DNA of 64,000 nucleotides from NCBI GenBank assembly GCA_017847725.1, contig JAGAXW010000028.1, positions 37,237 through 101,236 of the forward strand. Reading direction: 5' to 3'. Position numbers and translations under genes: made by a program. The DNA comes from Prevotella sp. GTDB lineage: Bacteria; Bacteroidota; Bacteroidia; Bacteroidales; Bacteroidaceae. This document shows positions 54,621-63,697 of the stretch, piece by piece. Numbering within the stretch: position 1 is the first letter of the stretch; each line of letters starts with the position of its first letter. The notes beneath the pieces are model-generated. The model was not told where the DNA came from and ran no database searches. It saw only the letters and a list, made by a program, of their open reading frames with translations.

Positions 54621-55574
54621 TTAGAGTGACATGAAACGACGCAATATTTCGTCGACAGATACCAGTCTGTACTTGCCCGACAGTTCGGTACGAGTCTCCC
54701 AGTCGGTCTCGTTACCCAAATAGTTCAGCACCATATCGAACTTCACCTCCTTCTGGGGCGTGGTGAAGGTGACCTTGTGCTGCATGGGGAACACTTTCTT
54801 GCTGTTGGGCATGGGCTTGAAGTCTGTATAGTCCCAGTTCAGCTGATAGACGCTGCCAAAGTGGTCGTCGTACTTCACGTTGGACATCTTCACAAGCGCC
54901 GCGGCACGGTCGGCGAGCCAGCGGTACGACAGTTTCTTGTTCTCCATGGAGATGACGACGTCGTTGTCGACGCCGGCCTCAGCCTCGAAGCGTCTCAGGT
55001 GTCGGTCGGCCAGATGCGACAAGCCGGGCTGGAACAGTTCGTTCCAGAACAGCGACTGCAGCATATAGAAGTCGATACCACTGTTGCGCAAGAAGCTGAG
55101 CTGGGCATAGGGCACCTTCAGGAACTGCTTATTGATGCGGTCTACTATCAAGACGTAGTCGGGCGTGAACTCCAGTCGTCCGGCCTCCACAAAGCCGAAG
55201 GCCATCAGTTGCAGTCGGATGACGTCGTCGCGCTTCATCTTCAGGTTGCCCGTGAGCGTCATCTGGCGGTTGCCCACTTCCACGGAGAACTTGATTTTGG
55301 AGGTGATAAAGCGGGCATGCTGGGCATTGTCGCTCACACGCTGCAGGAACTGCTCCTTCACCAGCGTGTCGACAGGCTCTGCATCCGTCTCGCCGTCGGT
55401 CTGTGCCGTCTGCTGCTGCGCTACGTTCTGTTTGTCCTGCTTATCCGTTCTCGACGTAGTCTGTTTCGTCAGCTGGCCCGACCTACGGCCCAGTCTGCCC
55501 TGCGTTCCACATGCGGTAATCAGCATCAGTGCCAAGACCCACACGGTCAACTTCAAACAATGTAGTGGTTTCAT
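54621..55574 (-). CDS. DUF4292-type lipoprotein
   Basis: 317 residues from ATG 55574, which overlaps the TPR gene's stop (ATGA) and starts a signal with lipobox LMLITAC (Cys22 or nearby). A Gln/Thr/Lys-rich linker precedes a LolA/LolB-like half-barrel (about 90-290). DUF4292 proteins lie beside EnvC-like genes in many Bacteroidetes and are thought to act in the envelope. A direct role in lipoprotein or LPS handling is only a suggestion. Confidence 0.78.
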   Translation of the reverse strand: MKPLHCLKLTVWVLALMLITACGTQGRLGRRSGQLTKQTTSRTDKQDKQNVAQQQTAQTDGETDAEPVDTLVKEQFLQRVSDNAQHARFITSKIKFSVEVGNRQMTLTGNLKMKRDDVIRLQLMAFGFVEAGRLEFTPDYVLIVDRINKQFLKVPYAQLSFLRNSGIDFYMLQSLFWNELFQPGLSHLADRHLRRFEAEAGVDNDVVISMENKKLSYRWLADRAAALVKMSNVKYDDHFGSVYQLNWDYTDFKPMPNSKKVFPMQHKVTFTTPQKEVKFDMVLNYLGNETDWETRTELSGKYRLVSVDEILRRFMSL

Positions 55575-57298
55575 TCTTTCTGGTATTTTTTTAGTTTTAT
55601 CTTTCTTATCAACACAGCCCGCTTCTCCTCGTCGCCGTCGGCAGGCTCGGTAAAGCGCTCCAAGGCCAGCTGCCACAGTCGCAGCGCCTGTTCCCTGTCG
55701 CCCGCATGGTAGTAGATGTCGCCCGCATGGTCGAGCATCACCCACGAGCTGTCTTTGTCGCAGGTCAGCGTCTGGTCGATGTATATCTTTGCCTCACTAT
55801 AGCGTCCCTGCTTGAACAGAATCCAGGCATAGGTATCAAGATAGGTGGCATTCTTGGGTTCAGCCTTGATGGTGCGGAACGACATCTGTTCGGCCCGGTC
55901 CAGATCGCGCCCCAGTTCACTGAGATAGTAGGCGTAATTGTTCAGGCAGCCGATGTTGTCGTCTTTCCACAACAGGCAGGAGTCGTAGGCGGCAAAGGCC
56001 TCACGGTCCATGTGCTTCTGGTGCAGGATGTCGCCCATGACGGCGTAGAAGTCGCTGACGATGTCGGGGTTGCTCTCGCTCGTGATGACGCCGATGCCGT
56101 TATGGAAGGCGTTGAGCGCCGCGTCGAGCTGTTTTTCCTGAAAGTAGGCGATGCCCTGATAGTAGTAGAACGCCATTTCCTCCGGATTGTAGCGCCGGGC
56201 GTCACGGCAGAGGTCGATGACGCGCTTACGGTCGTCGGCCTGCCAGGCGAAGCTCACCAGCTGCAGTCGCACGGCGGCATTGTCGGGAGCGATGGCGAGC
56301 GCCTTGTCCAGCACCCTGCCGATGCTGTCGGTCGGCATCTTCTTCAGATTCATATACGAGGCGCACATCAGCGCCAGGTCGGCATCCGTCTGCGGCATGT
56401 CGAGCTGCTTTCCGAAGAGCTGCAGCACGCGTGTAGAGTCGCCTCCGGCATGCTCACTCTCACCGATGACCTGTCGCATCAGTACGATGCGGTCGCTGCT
56501 CTCCGTGTTCTTGTTCATCAGGATGCGGTCAATGATGGTGGCGGCATGTGCCGAGTCTTGCTGTTCGTTATAGTGGGCGAGCATGGCCATCAGCGCGTTG
56601 CGGTGGTCGGGCTGCTCGTGCAGTATCTTGTCGTAGATGGCCAGGGCGCGCTTTTGCTGTCCGTTCACGTAGAGCGTGTTGGCATAGAGGCAGCGGTAGT
56701 TCAGGTCGTTAGGATACTGGTCGGCCAGCGCCTTCATCTCGTTGATGGCAGCCCGCTTGTCGCCCTTTTTCGTATAGAGCCCGCTCTTGGCATAGCTGAT
56801 GCGCTCGCTCTTGCCCTCGAGGGTCTCCAACTTCGAGAGGGTGCTGATGGCATGGTCGTAGTCCTCCTGCTGCTCGTAGAGCTCCAGCAGCATGGCCAGC
56901 ACGTCCGTGCGTTCGCGCTTCAGGGCATAGAGCCGTTCGTACACGTCAATGGCCTCGGGGATGCGCCGCAGCTGTACGTAGCCGTTGGCCAGCGTCTCCA
57001 GGTAGGTGGCGTTGTCGGGTTCCAGTTCGGCAGCGTGCTGCAGGTATCCGAAGGCCTTGTCGCGCTGCTTCAGGGCTTCATAGTAGCGGGCCAGATAGTA
57101 GTAGGCCTCCGAGCGTGTGGAGTCGATTTCCACGCAGTGGCGCAGCAGGTCGAAGGCAGCGTCCTTGTTACCCTTCTCCTGTTCGCAGATGGCCTCCAGG
57201 AAGAAGGCGTCGTAGCGACGGTTCCTCTCCACATCCTGTGCGCCCGCCGCCAGGACGGCCAGCCACAGCATGATTCCTATGTAGCAGACTCTTCTCAC
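55571..57298 (-). CDS. TPR-repeat protein, secreted or lipoprotein-like
   Basis: 575 residues. Signal peptide ending LAAGAQDVE, then TPR repeats over almost the full length (for example [20 protein letters not shown] and [20 protein letters not shown]). Both ends overlap neighbours by 4 nt. TPR scaffolds with adjacent DUF4292 and EnvC genes form a conserved set in this phylum. Partner proteins not predictable. Confidence 0.85.
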   Translation of the reverse strand: MRRVCYIGIMLWLAVLAAGAQDVERNRRYDAFFLEAICEQEKGNKDAAFDLLRHCVEIDSTRSEAYYYLARYYEALKQRDKAFGYLQHAAELEPDNATYLETLANGYVQLRRIPEAIDVYERLYALKRERTDVLAMLLELYEQQEDYDHAISTLSKLETLEGKSERISYAKSGLYTKKGDKRAAINEMKALADQYPNDLNYRCLYANTLYVNGQQKRALAIYDKILHEQPDHRNALMAMLAHYNEQQDSAHAATIIDRILMNKNTESSDRIVLMRQVIGESEHAGGDSTRVLQLFGKQLDMPQTDADLALMCASYMNLKKMPTDSIGRVLDKALAIAPDNAAVRLQLVSFAWQADDRKRVIDLCRDARRYNPEEMAFYYYQGIAYFQEKQLDAALNAFHNGIGVITSESNPDIVSDFYAVMGDILHQKHMDREAFAAYDSCLLWKDDNIGCLNNYAYYLSELGRDLDRAEQMSFRTIKAEPKNATYLDTYAWILFKQGRYSEAKIYIDQTLTCDKDSSWVMLDHAGDIYYHAGDREQALRLWQLALERFTEPADGDEEKRAVLIRKIKLKKYQKE

Positions 57299-57732
57299 TT
57301 CACTCCTGTATGTCCGTAGCCACCCTCACCGCGCTCCGTCTCGTCGAGCGCCTCGACCTCCGCCAGCACGCCCTGCTCGTAGCGGGCGATGACCAGCTGG
57401 GCGATACGCTCGCCGTCGTTAATCACAAAGTTCTGTTCCGACAGGTTGATGAGCACCACACCGATTTCGCCCCGATAGTCGGCATCGATGGTGCCGGGCG
57501 CATTGAGCACGGTGATGCCGTGCTTCAGCGCCAGTCCGCTGCGGGGCCTGACCTGTGCCTCATAGCCTTCGGGCAGTACGATGTGCAGCCCCGTCGGTAT
57601 CAGGCGGCGCTCCATGGGGAGCAGCGTGACGGGAGCATCGAGATTGGCCCGCAGGTCCATGCCGGCACTCTGGGGTGTAGCGTATGCAGGCAGCGGCTGG
57701 TGCCCGCGGTTGACCACTTTTATTTTTACCAT
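57295..57732 (-). CDS. dut: dUTP diphosphatase
   Basis: 145 residues, one trimeric dUTPase subunit. The five motifs are visible: [44 protein letters not shown] and the C-terminal [10 protein letters not shown] arm. It removes dUTP and provides dUMP for thymidylate synthesis. First gene of a four-gene operon, with promoter box at 57771-57778. Confidence 0.96.
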   Translation of the reverse strand: MVKIKVVNRGHQPLPAYATPQSAGMDLRANLDAPVTLLPMERRLIPTGLHIVLPEGYEAQVRPRSGLALKHGITVLNAPGTIDADYRGEIGVVLINLSEQNFVINDGERIAQLVIARYEQGVLAEVEALDETERGEGGYGHTGVK

Positions 57733-57770
57733 ATCAAGAAACGCTTCTTTTTAAAATATAAAATAATGTG

Positions 57771-57778
57771 CAAAAGTA
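57771..57778 (-). promoter_or_regulatory. -7 promoter box for the dut operon
   Basis: TACTTTTG on the minus strand, 39 bases before the ATG at 57732. Confidence 0.5.
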
Positions 57779-57921
57779 ATGAATTCTTCGGAAATAGCCA
57801 TCATTTTCAGCAGAAATATAACTATTTTTTAAGTATTCCTTTCCCCGTGGCTCATTGGTGCCACGAGCAGGTCTGTCTGTTAAAAAATGCAAATACGCGG
57901 GTATGTTACTGTCAAATTACG

Positions 57922-57929
57922 TACTTTTG
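57922..57929 (+). promoter_or_regulatory. -7 promoter box for the BASS transporter gene
   Basis: TACTTTTG ends 8 bases before ATG 57938, so the transcript would begin at or next to the start codon. Confidence 0.5.
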
Positions 57930-57937
57930 CACGTGTT

Positions 57938-58924
57938 ATGAAGGCAATCATCAAATTTGTCAAGGACTGGACGCTGCCCGTGGCCATCACGATAGGCACG
58001 GCGAGCTACCTCACCTTCTACCACGTGGCGGCACTCGACAGTGCCGGCGACATGCTGGCCCCGGTGTTCGACCTGGTGCTGCCGTATCTGGTATTCCTGA
58101 TGCTGCTCATCACGTTCTGCAAGATTGACTTCCACCAGATGCGCCTCCACCGGTGGCACTTCGGCGTACTGGTAGGCCAGCTGGCATTGGTGGCCCTGAA
58201 TGTGGCCGCCATCCTGTGGGCGAAGCAACGGGCAGACGACCCCCTCCAACTGGCCATCGTCCTTGAGGCCATCCTCACCTGCATCATCGGTCCGACGGCC
58301 GCCGCCGCCTCCGTCGTCACCGGCAAGCTGGGAGGCAACCTGGCCACGATGACCACCTTCGTACTGTTCTCGTCGCTGGCCTCAGCCCTGATGATACCCG
58401 TGGTATTCCCCATCCTGGAGCAGGCCGTCGACGTCAACTTCACCGACGCCGCACTGATTATCCTGCAAAAGGTGTCCATGGTGCTGCTGCTGCCCCTCGT
58501 GCTGGGCTGGCTGCTGCAGCGCTATGCCAAGGACTTGTGCAGGAAGATAGAACGCTATCCGAACCTCAACTTCTACTGCTGGTCGGTCACGCTGAGCATC
58601 ACGACGGGCATCACGGTGAAGAACATCACCCACAGCGAGGCACCGCTGGCGGTACTCCTCCTGATTGCCGCCTCCACCTTCCTGCTGTGCTTCGTGCAGT
58701 TCCGGCTGGGCCGCGGCATCGGCCACATACTGGGCGAGGAGATCAACGCCGGGCAGGCCCTCTTCCAGAAGAATACGGCGCTCAGCATCTGGGTGTCATA
58801 CATGTACCTGAATCCCGTGGCCTCCATCGGCGCCGGCTGCTACGTGCTGTGGCAGAACATCATCAACTCGATAGAAATCTGGTATTACCACAAGAAGGCA
58901 ACGGCGACACCCGCCAAACCGTAA
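57938..58924 (+). CDS. BASS-family transporter (bile acid:sodium symporter-like)
   Basis: 328 residues from ATG 57938; in-frame sequence upstream runs through the -7 box. About nine to ten membrane helices. Signature segments CIIGPTAAAASVVTGKLGG and FQKNTALSIWVSYMYLNPVASIG match the two broken-helix regions of BASS proteins. Substrates of bacterial members include organic anions and are not predictable here. The dGTPase gene follows after 28 bases. Confidence 0.85.
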   Translation: MKAIIKFVKDWTLPVAITIGTASYLTFYHVAALDSAGDMLAPVFDLVLPYLVFLMLLITFCKIDFHQMRLHRWHFGVLVGQLALVALNVAAILWAKQRADDPLQLAIVLEAILTCIIGPTAAAASVVTGKLGGNLATMTTFVLFSSLASALMIPVVFPILEQAVDVNFTDAALIILQKVSMVLLLPLVLGWLLQRYAKDLCRKIERYPNLNFYCWSVTLSITTGITVKNITHSEAPLAVLLLIAASTFLLCFVQFRLGRGIGHILGEEINAGQALFQKNTALSIWVSYMYLNPVASIGAGCYVLWQNIINSIEIWYYHKKATATPAKP

Positions 58925-58952
58925 CAAAAAGCATCAAAACAAGCATAACATC

Positions 58953-60296
58953 ATGATGGACTGGAAACAACTCATCTCGAACAAGCGGCTGGGACAGGAG
59001 CACCGGCACACGGAGCGCCACGACGACCGCACGGAGTTCAAGCGCGACTACGACCGCCTGATATTCTCGGCTCCCTTCCGCCGACTGCAAAACAAGACAC
59101 AGGTATTCCCGCTTCCGGGCAGCGTCTTCGTACACAACCGCCTCACCCACTCGCTCGAGGTGGCCAGCGTGGGCATGTCGCTGGGCAACGACGTGGCGCA
59201 GTGCATCATCGGCGAGAAGCATCCCGAACTGCGCGGCACCCTGGTGGAGCAGATTGGTCAGATTGTGGCCACGGCCTGTCTGGCTCACGACCTGGGCAAC
59301 CCTCCCTTCGGCCATAGCGGCGAGAAGGCCATACAGACATTCTTCACGGAGGGGGCAGGAAAAACGCTGAAATCGCAGGTTTCAACGGAGTTCTGGGACG
59401 ATATCACGCACTTTGAGGGCAACGCCAACGCCTTCCGCCTGCTGACCCACCAGTTCAAGGGGCGCCGCCCCGGCGGCTTCGTCATGACCTACTCCACCGT
59501 GGCCAGCATCGTGAAGTACCCCCATGCCTCGTCGGCTGCCGGTAAGAAGGAGAAGTTCGGCTTCTTCCAGAGCGAGCAGTCCACCTACCAGCGACTTGCC
59601 GATGAAATGGGCATTATCCGGCTCTCCGCCGAGGGTGAGCCCCTGCGCTACGCCCGCCATCCGCTGGTATATCTCGTAGAGGCCGCCGACGACATCTGCT
59701 ACGAGATTATGGACATCGAGGATGCCCACAAGCTGAAGATACTGTCCTACGCCGAGACCGAGGCACTGCTGCTGGGCTTCTTCGACGAGGACAACCAGCA
59801 GAAGATACGCCGCCGCATCAGCGACGAGCAGGTAGACGACCCTAACGAGAAAGTGGTGTACATGCGTGCCTGCGTCATCGGCAAACTGGAGAACGAATGT
59901 GTAGCGGCCTTTATCGCCCACGAGGACGAAATACTGAACGGCACCTTCAAGGGCAGCCTCATCGACCACATCAGTCCGCTGCAGCACGACGCCTACAGGC
60001 GCTGTGCAGCCCTGTCGGTAGAGCGCATCTACCTCAGCCGGCCCGTGCTCGACGTAGAACTGTCGGGTTACAAAATCATGGCGACGCTGATGGAGCAGAT
60101 GGTCGAGGCCGTCATGCACCCCGACCGCTACTACTCGCAGCAGCTCATCGGGCGCGTGTCGAGCCAGTACGACATCAATGCCGACGACCTGGAGACACGG
60201 CTCATGGCCGTCATCGACTACATCTCGGGCATGACCGACGTATACGCCCTCGACGTCTACCAGAAAATCAACGGTATATCACTGCCCATTATCTAA
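58953..60296 (+). CDS. dgt: Deoxyguanosinetriphosphate triphosphohydrolase (HD-domain dNTPase)
   Basis: 447 residues. HD metal-site residues are in RLTHSLEVASVG and TACLAHDLGNPPFGHSG. The N-terminal RDYDRLIFSAPFRRLQNKTQVFPL segment (here RLIFSAPFRRLQNKTQ) is typical of dGTPases. It splits dNTP into deoxynucleoside and triphosphate. Start could be 58953 or 58956. The 3' end overlaps the convergent ABC gene by 18 nt. Confidence 0.93.
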   Translation: MMDWKQLISNKRLGQEHRHTERHDDRTEFKRDYDRLIFSAPFRRLQNKTQVFPLPGSVFVHNRLTHSLEVASVGMSLGNDVAQCIIGEKHPELRGTLVEQIGQIVATACLAHDLGNPPFGHSGEKAIQTFFTEGAGKTLKSQVSTEFWDDITHFEGNANAFRLLTHQFKGRRPGGFVMTYSTVASIVKYPHASSAAGKKEKFGFFQSEQSTYQRLADEMGIIRLSAEGEPLRYARHPLVYLVEAADDICYEIMDIEDAHKLKILSYAETEALLLGFFDEDNQQKIRRRISDEQVDDPNEKVVYMRACVIGKLENECVAAFIAHEDEILNGTFKGSLIDHISPLQHDAYRRCAALSVERIYLSRPVLDVELSGYKIMATLMEQMVEAVMHPDRYYSQQLIGRVSSQYDINADDLETRLMAVIDYISGMTDVYALDVYQKINGISLPII

Positions 60297-61913
60297 GCGC
60301 ACCACATCGTCGCACAACTGGCCGACGGCAGGGCGGTGGGTAATGAAAATCATGGTCTTTTCGCGACATGCCGCAAAAAGGCGGCTGAAGAGTTCGTGCT
60401 CGGTCTGTTCGTCGAGCGACGAGCTGATTTCGTCGAGCAGCAGGATGCTGCCCGGCCGCAGCAGGCCGCGGGCGATGGCGATGCGCTGGGCCTGACCCTC
60501 GCTCAGTCCGATGCCGCGCTCGCCCAACTGGGTGTCGATACCGTCGGGCAGGTCGTAGACGAAGTCGGCCATCGCCGTATGGAGCACGTGGCGCAGCTCG
60601 TCGTCAGTGGCTTCGGGACGTGCCAGTTGCAGATTGTAGCGCACCGTACCGCTCATGAGGGTATTGCCCTGGGGGACGAAGACGAAATGCTGTCGCGTGG
60701 TCTCGTCGACAGCATGGTGACTGGAGGCGTCGAAAAGGGCGATTTCACCGGCCGACGGTTTGACAAATCCCAGCATCAGGCGGAACAGGGTGGTCTTGCC
60801 GATACCTGTCTGACCCATGATGGCCGTCTTGCTGCCCGGCATGAAGTCGTGGCTGAAGCCGTCGACCACTAGTCGGTCGCCGGCGGCATAACCGAAGCTG
60901 ACGTTCCTCATGCGCAGTCCTGCACTGCCAGCGAGCGGCAGCGGAAGGGCACTGCCGACAGGCGCCACGCCCTGCGCCTCCAGTTCTTCCAGGCGGTCGA
61001 TGCTGGCGGTGGCATAGAAGAAGCGCGGCAGCATGTTGAGCAGACTGAGGATGGGCTGCTGTATCTGTCCCACCAGCTGGAGGAAGGAGGTCATCACGCC
61101 GAAGGTGATAGCGCCACTGCGCAACTGCAGACCGCCCCAGATGAATGCCAGCAGATAGCCGAGGCTGAAGGTACAGGCCAGCAGCAGACGGGTGACCACC
61201 GTAAAGCGGGTGCGGCGCAGCACCCGGCTCATCAGCTGTCCTTGCATGCCGTCGAGACGGGCCGTGACCCACTGCTCACTGCCCAGCGAGCGCAGCACGG
61301 CGTTGTGCTCCATGCCCTCCTGCACCTGCATCTGGATGACGCTCTCCTGCTGTCGGATGTCGAGCGTCATTGCGCGCAGACGGTGGGCAAACAGCTTGCC
61401 GAAGCCTACGACGAGGGGCGTCAGCAGCAGCAGGGCCAGCGCCAGACGGGTGTCCATGGAATAGAGCAGCAGGAAGGCGCCCGTCAGCTGTGAACCCGTG
61501 ACAACAAACTGCGGCAGCAGTGTGGTGGTGACATCTGCCACCGTGTCAATATCCTTGGAGAGGCGCGACGTCACGTCGCCGCTATGCAACTGGTCTTCAT
61601 ACATCTGCCGACGGAACAGGCTGCTGAACACCCGCAGGCGGATGGCGTTCGACTGGCTGGTGGCTGCCGTCGTACTCATATAGTAGTAGAGCTGGCGCAG
61701 CAGGATGGCCGCCACGACGATGGCTATCAGCAGACCGGCCATGCGCAGCACGTCACGGCCGTCGCCCGTGCGGATGGTGACGTCGATAAAGTGCTTGCTG
61801 AGCCACACCATGAGCAGTCCCAGCATCACCTGAGCGACACCGACAACCATGCGGACGGCGGTATTCAGCCGAATGCCCGCCATGTTACGCCATATCCAGC
61901 GAATATATCTCAT
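60279..61913 (-). CDS. ABC exporter, permease-ATPase fusion, of a RiPP-like operon
   Basis: 544 residues: six-helix exporter domain (about 15-300) and ATPase domain (about 325-540). Walker A GQTGIGKTT, Walker B SILLLDEISSSLD, H-loop ITHRP. The signature is LSEGQAQR instead of LSGGQ, a variant also frequent in exporters of peptide clusters. Its ATG overlaps the PqqD-like gene's stop (ATGA), so it is the last gene of the 63491-60279 operon. Probably exports the operon's product. Confidence 0.85.
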   Translation of the reverse strand: MRYIRWIWRNMAGIRLNTAVRMVVGVAQVMLGLLMVWLSKHFIDVTIRTGDGRDVLRMAGLLIAIVVAAILLRQLYYYMSTTAATSQSNAIRLRVFSSLFRRQMYEDQLHSGDVTSRLSKDIDTVADVTTTLLPQFVVTGSQLTGAFLLLYSMDTRLALALLLLTPLVVGFGKLFAHRLRAMTLDIRQQESVIQMQVQEGMEHNAVLRSLGSEQWVTARLDGMQGQLMSRVLRRTRFTVVTRLLLACTFSLGYLLAFIWGGLQLRSGAITFGVMTSFLQLVGQIQQPILSLLNMLPRFFYATASIDRLEELEAQGVAPVGSALPLPLAGSAGLRMRNVSFGYAAGDRLVVDGFSHDFMPGSKTAIMGQTGIGKTTLFRLMLGFVKPSAGEIALFDASSHHAVDETTRQHFVFVPQGNTLMSGTVRYNLQLARPEATDDELRHVLHTAMADFVYDLPDGIDTQLGERGIGLSEGQAQRIAIARGLLRPGSILLLDEISSSLDEQTEHELFSRLFAACREKTMIFITHRPAVGQLCDDVVRLDNGQ

Positions 61914-62179
61914 TCAACGATGCCAATCTCCTGCCACTTCGCCACCATCTTGGCGACGTCGTCGTGAGCCTTGCCGGCCTCGACCTCGTACTCCTCACAG
62001 AGGGCAGCAGACAGGCTGTCGATGTCAAAATCGCCCATTTCACCGGCTTTCTCCCAGAGCCATGCCGCCGTCTCGTTCAGACTGATCAGCTTGCCGAAAT
62101 CGATGGTGCCAAGACCTTCGCCTACGATGACGTGCTCGCCACAGACGGTGCGCAGCACAAATCCTTCTTTCTGTTTCAT
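61910..62179 (-). CDS. PqqD-like peptide-binding protein
   Basis: 89 residues from ATG 62179. Pattern of the PqqD fold: FVLRTVCGEHVIVGEG, ISLNETAAWLWEKAGE and a C-terminal helix DVAKMVAKWQEIGIV. PqqD/RRE proteins bind leader peptides and bring them to modifying enzymes; the lasso-peptide B1 protein is one example. Its place between an S24/S26 peptidase and an ABC exporter supports a peptide-maturation role. Confidence 0.82.
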   Translation of the reverse strand: MKQKEGFVLRTVCGEHVIVGEGLGTIDFGKLISLNETAAWLWEKAGEMGDFDIDSLSAALCEEYEVEAGKAHDDVAKMVAKWQEIGIVE

Positions 62180-62181
62180 TG

Positions 62182-62634
62182 TTATGCTATCATTTTTAAA
62201 TATGTTCTGCGATAAACGGCCAGTATCCACCGGCGCACGGGCAGCAGTTGCCACCAGAGCCTGCTGGCCCTGACGCGCCACGCGCTGTAGAGCGGATGGT
62301 GCTTGCCCCCGGGGGTCACCACGTTGACAGCCAGTGCGGCCACCTCGTCGAGACGACAATGCTCCACACCGGCGATATTGCCGTCGCCCATCAGCGTCAC
62401 CCGGTCGCCGTCGATACGGATGATGCGGTGCACCACATAGCGGCAGCCCTCCACCCACGCCAGCACGACATGGCCCGGCTGCAGGCCGTCGGGCTTCACC
62501 AGGTCGACACTTTCACGACTGCCTATGATAAAAGGCAGCATGCTGTTCCCCTTCACCGGGAAGGTAACGCGCATGCCTTCATTGACCAGCTGGATGGCAT
62601 TGCGGATAATCTCGTCGTCGGTGATGCGCGTCAT
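62182..62634 (-). CDS. S24/S26-family peptidase-like protein
   Basis: 150 residues. GNSMLPFI near residue 29 holds the serine nucleophile of signal peptidase/LexA-type proteases, and YVVHRIIRIDGDRVTLMGDGN is the second block. The general-base Lys normally found before GD.N is Met here, so activity may be altered. No membrane anchor at the N-terminus; a basic, aromatic C-terminus (RLWWQLLPVRRW) could contact the membrane. Overlaps the kinase-like gene by 4 nt. Confidence 0.75.
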   Translation of the reverse strand: MTRITDDEIIRNAIQLVNEGMRVTFPVKGNSMLPFIIGSRESVDLVKPDGLQPGHVVLAWVEGCRYVVHRIIRIDGDRVTLMGDGNIAGVEHCRLDEVAALAVNVVTPGGKHHPLYSAWRVRASRLWWQLLPVRRWILAVYRRTYLKMIA

Positions 62635-63491
62635 GGTGCTACGGCGTTAGAACAGACACGGGCCGCATCCTCGTCGGGCAGGCACTCCAGATGCCACACG
62701 GGCACCTGTCCGGCCATCAGGTCTTCCGTCTGGTGCAGTCCCTCGGCGACGCTGCGGTCCCAGCGCTTACCGGAGATGGAAGGCACCAGGGCCGCATAGG
62801 CCTCAAGGCTCCTCAACCGACGTATCTTATTATAGGGTGCCTGACTCAGCTGGACGACGGCGCCTATCGGATAGCGCACGTTGCGGTAGCAGGGGGTCTT
62901 TCCGCTCCAGGGAGAGCCAAAAACGTAGAATCCATCGGCCGTTCGGCGCACCACGGGATTGTCGTCGTTGACCAGCTCCGTTCCGGCGATGTGCTTCAGC
63001 CAGAGCGACGAATGGGTGCTCTTGCCCGTGCCGCTCTTGCCGAGGAACATGTATCCGCGGCCCCCATAACTGACAACGGAAGAATGAAATAAGGCGGTCT
63101 GGCGTCCGGCAGTGGCCAGGGCGTACATCACCATCAGGGCATTGTTGATACCGAACAGGGCATGGGCGTCGAGAGCGACGACTGCCTCGCGGTAGGCGGC
63201 GTCGGTGAGCATACGGGCCGACCGCTGCCCCCACAGCTGGAACTCAAAATAGGGGCGCTGCCCCATGTGACCGGCCACAATCTGCGAGCCGTCGTCGTCT
63301 TGTTGCAGTTCTACCGTCACGTCGCCAGCAGCAGGAAACGACTCGGCGTCTACCACCTGCAGACTGAAGGCCACGTCGGCGGCGGCATCAGTGGCGAAGG
63401 GCTCATACTGCGCCATCTCGTCCGCCACGGCAGCGCCATCGGGCAGTTCTACTGCGAACACGTGCTCGGCAACACGATAATACTGTTTCAT
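62631..63491 (-). CDS. HPr-kinase-like P-loop protein of a RiPP-like operon
   Basis: 286 residues from ATG 63491; a TTG 24 bases upstream lies in the -7 box. Residues about 130-200 contain the P-loop GKSGTGKSTHSSLW and ELVNDDNPVVRR, the pattern of HPr-kinase-related proteins found beside lasso-peptide genes. The N-terminal 120 residues are a beta-rich domain of unknown type. The HPr-binding loop of true HprK is not evident. Proposed role: phosphorylation of a peptide or small molecule; unproven. Confidence 0.72.
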   Translation of the reverse strand: MKQYYRVAEHVFAVELPDGAAVADEMAQYEPFATDAAADVAFSLQVVDAESFPAAGDVTVELQQDDDGSQIVAGHMGQRPYFEFQLWGQRSARMLTDAAYREAVVALDAHALFGINNALMVMYALATAGRQTALFHSSVVSYGGRGYMFLGKSGTGKSTHSSLWLKHIAGTELVNDDNPVVRRTADGFYVFGSPWSGKTPCYRNVRYPIGAVVQLSQAPYNKIRRLRSLEAYAALVPSISGKRWDRSVAEGLHQTEDLMAGQVPVWHLECLPDEDAARVCSNAVAP

Positions 63492-63512
63492 CTTTTTTTG
63501 GTAAATAGACTG

Positions 63513-63520
63513 CAAAAATA
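63513..63520 (-). promoter_or_regulatory. -7 promoter box for the kinase-PqqD-ABC operon
   Basis: TATTTTTG on the minus strand, 21 bases before the ATG at 63491. No clear -33 element. Confidence 0.5.
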
Positions 63521-63527
63521 CAAAAAA

Positions 63528-63638
63528 ATGGCGAAAACGCTGAACATCGGAAAAGAAAATTTTTCCATCACCTTCACCCAGTCATCCGAACTGCCCGTAT
63601 TTAACATGAGTTCGTCGAACCCGCGTAGTGCCACATAA
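63528..63638 (+). CDS. Possible 36-residue peptide or gene remnant
   Basis: Open frame starting MAKTLNIGKENFSITFTQ and ending SSSNPRSAT, divergent from the kinase operon. There is no visible promoter or ribosome site, and the product has no family I recognise. It may be a remnant of a larger gene or a short peptide; weak support. Confidence 0.22.
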   Translation: MAKTLNIGKENFSITFTQSSELPVFNMSSSNPRSAT

Positions 63639-63697
63639 AGTATATTGATGTAAACATTGAACTAAAAAATAGGATTCACAACAACTCGTATCCGTCT

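Noticed and set aside
55706-57319. 537-residue plus-strand open frame opposite the TPR gene
   Set aside because: Complement of a clear TPR-repeat gene; no start signal and no recognisable domains.
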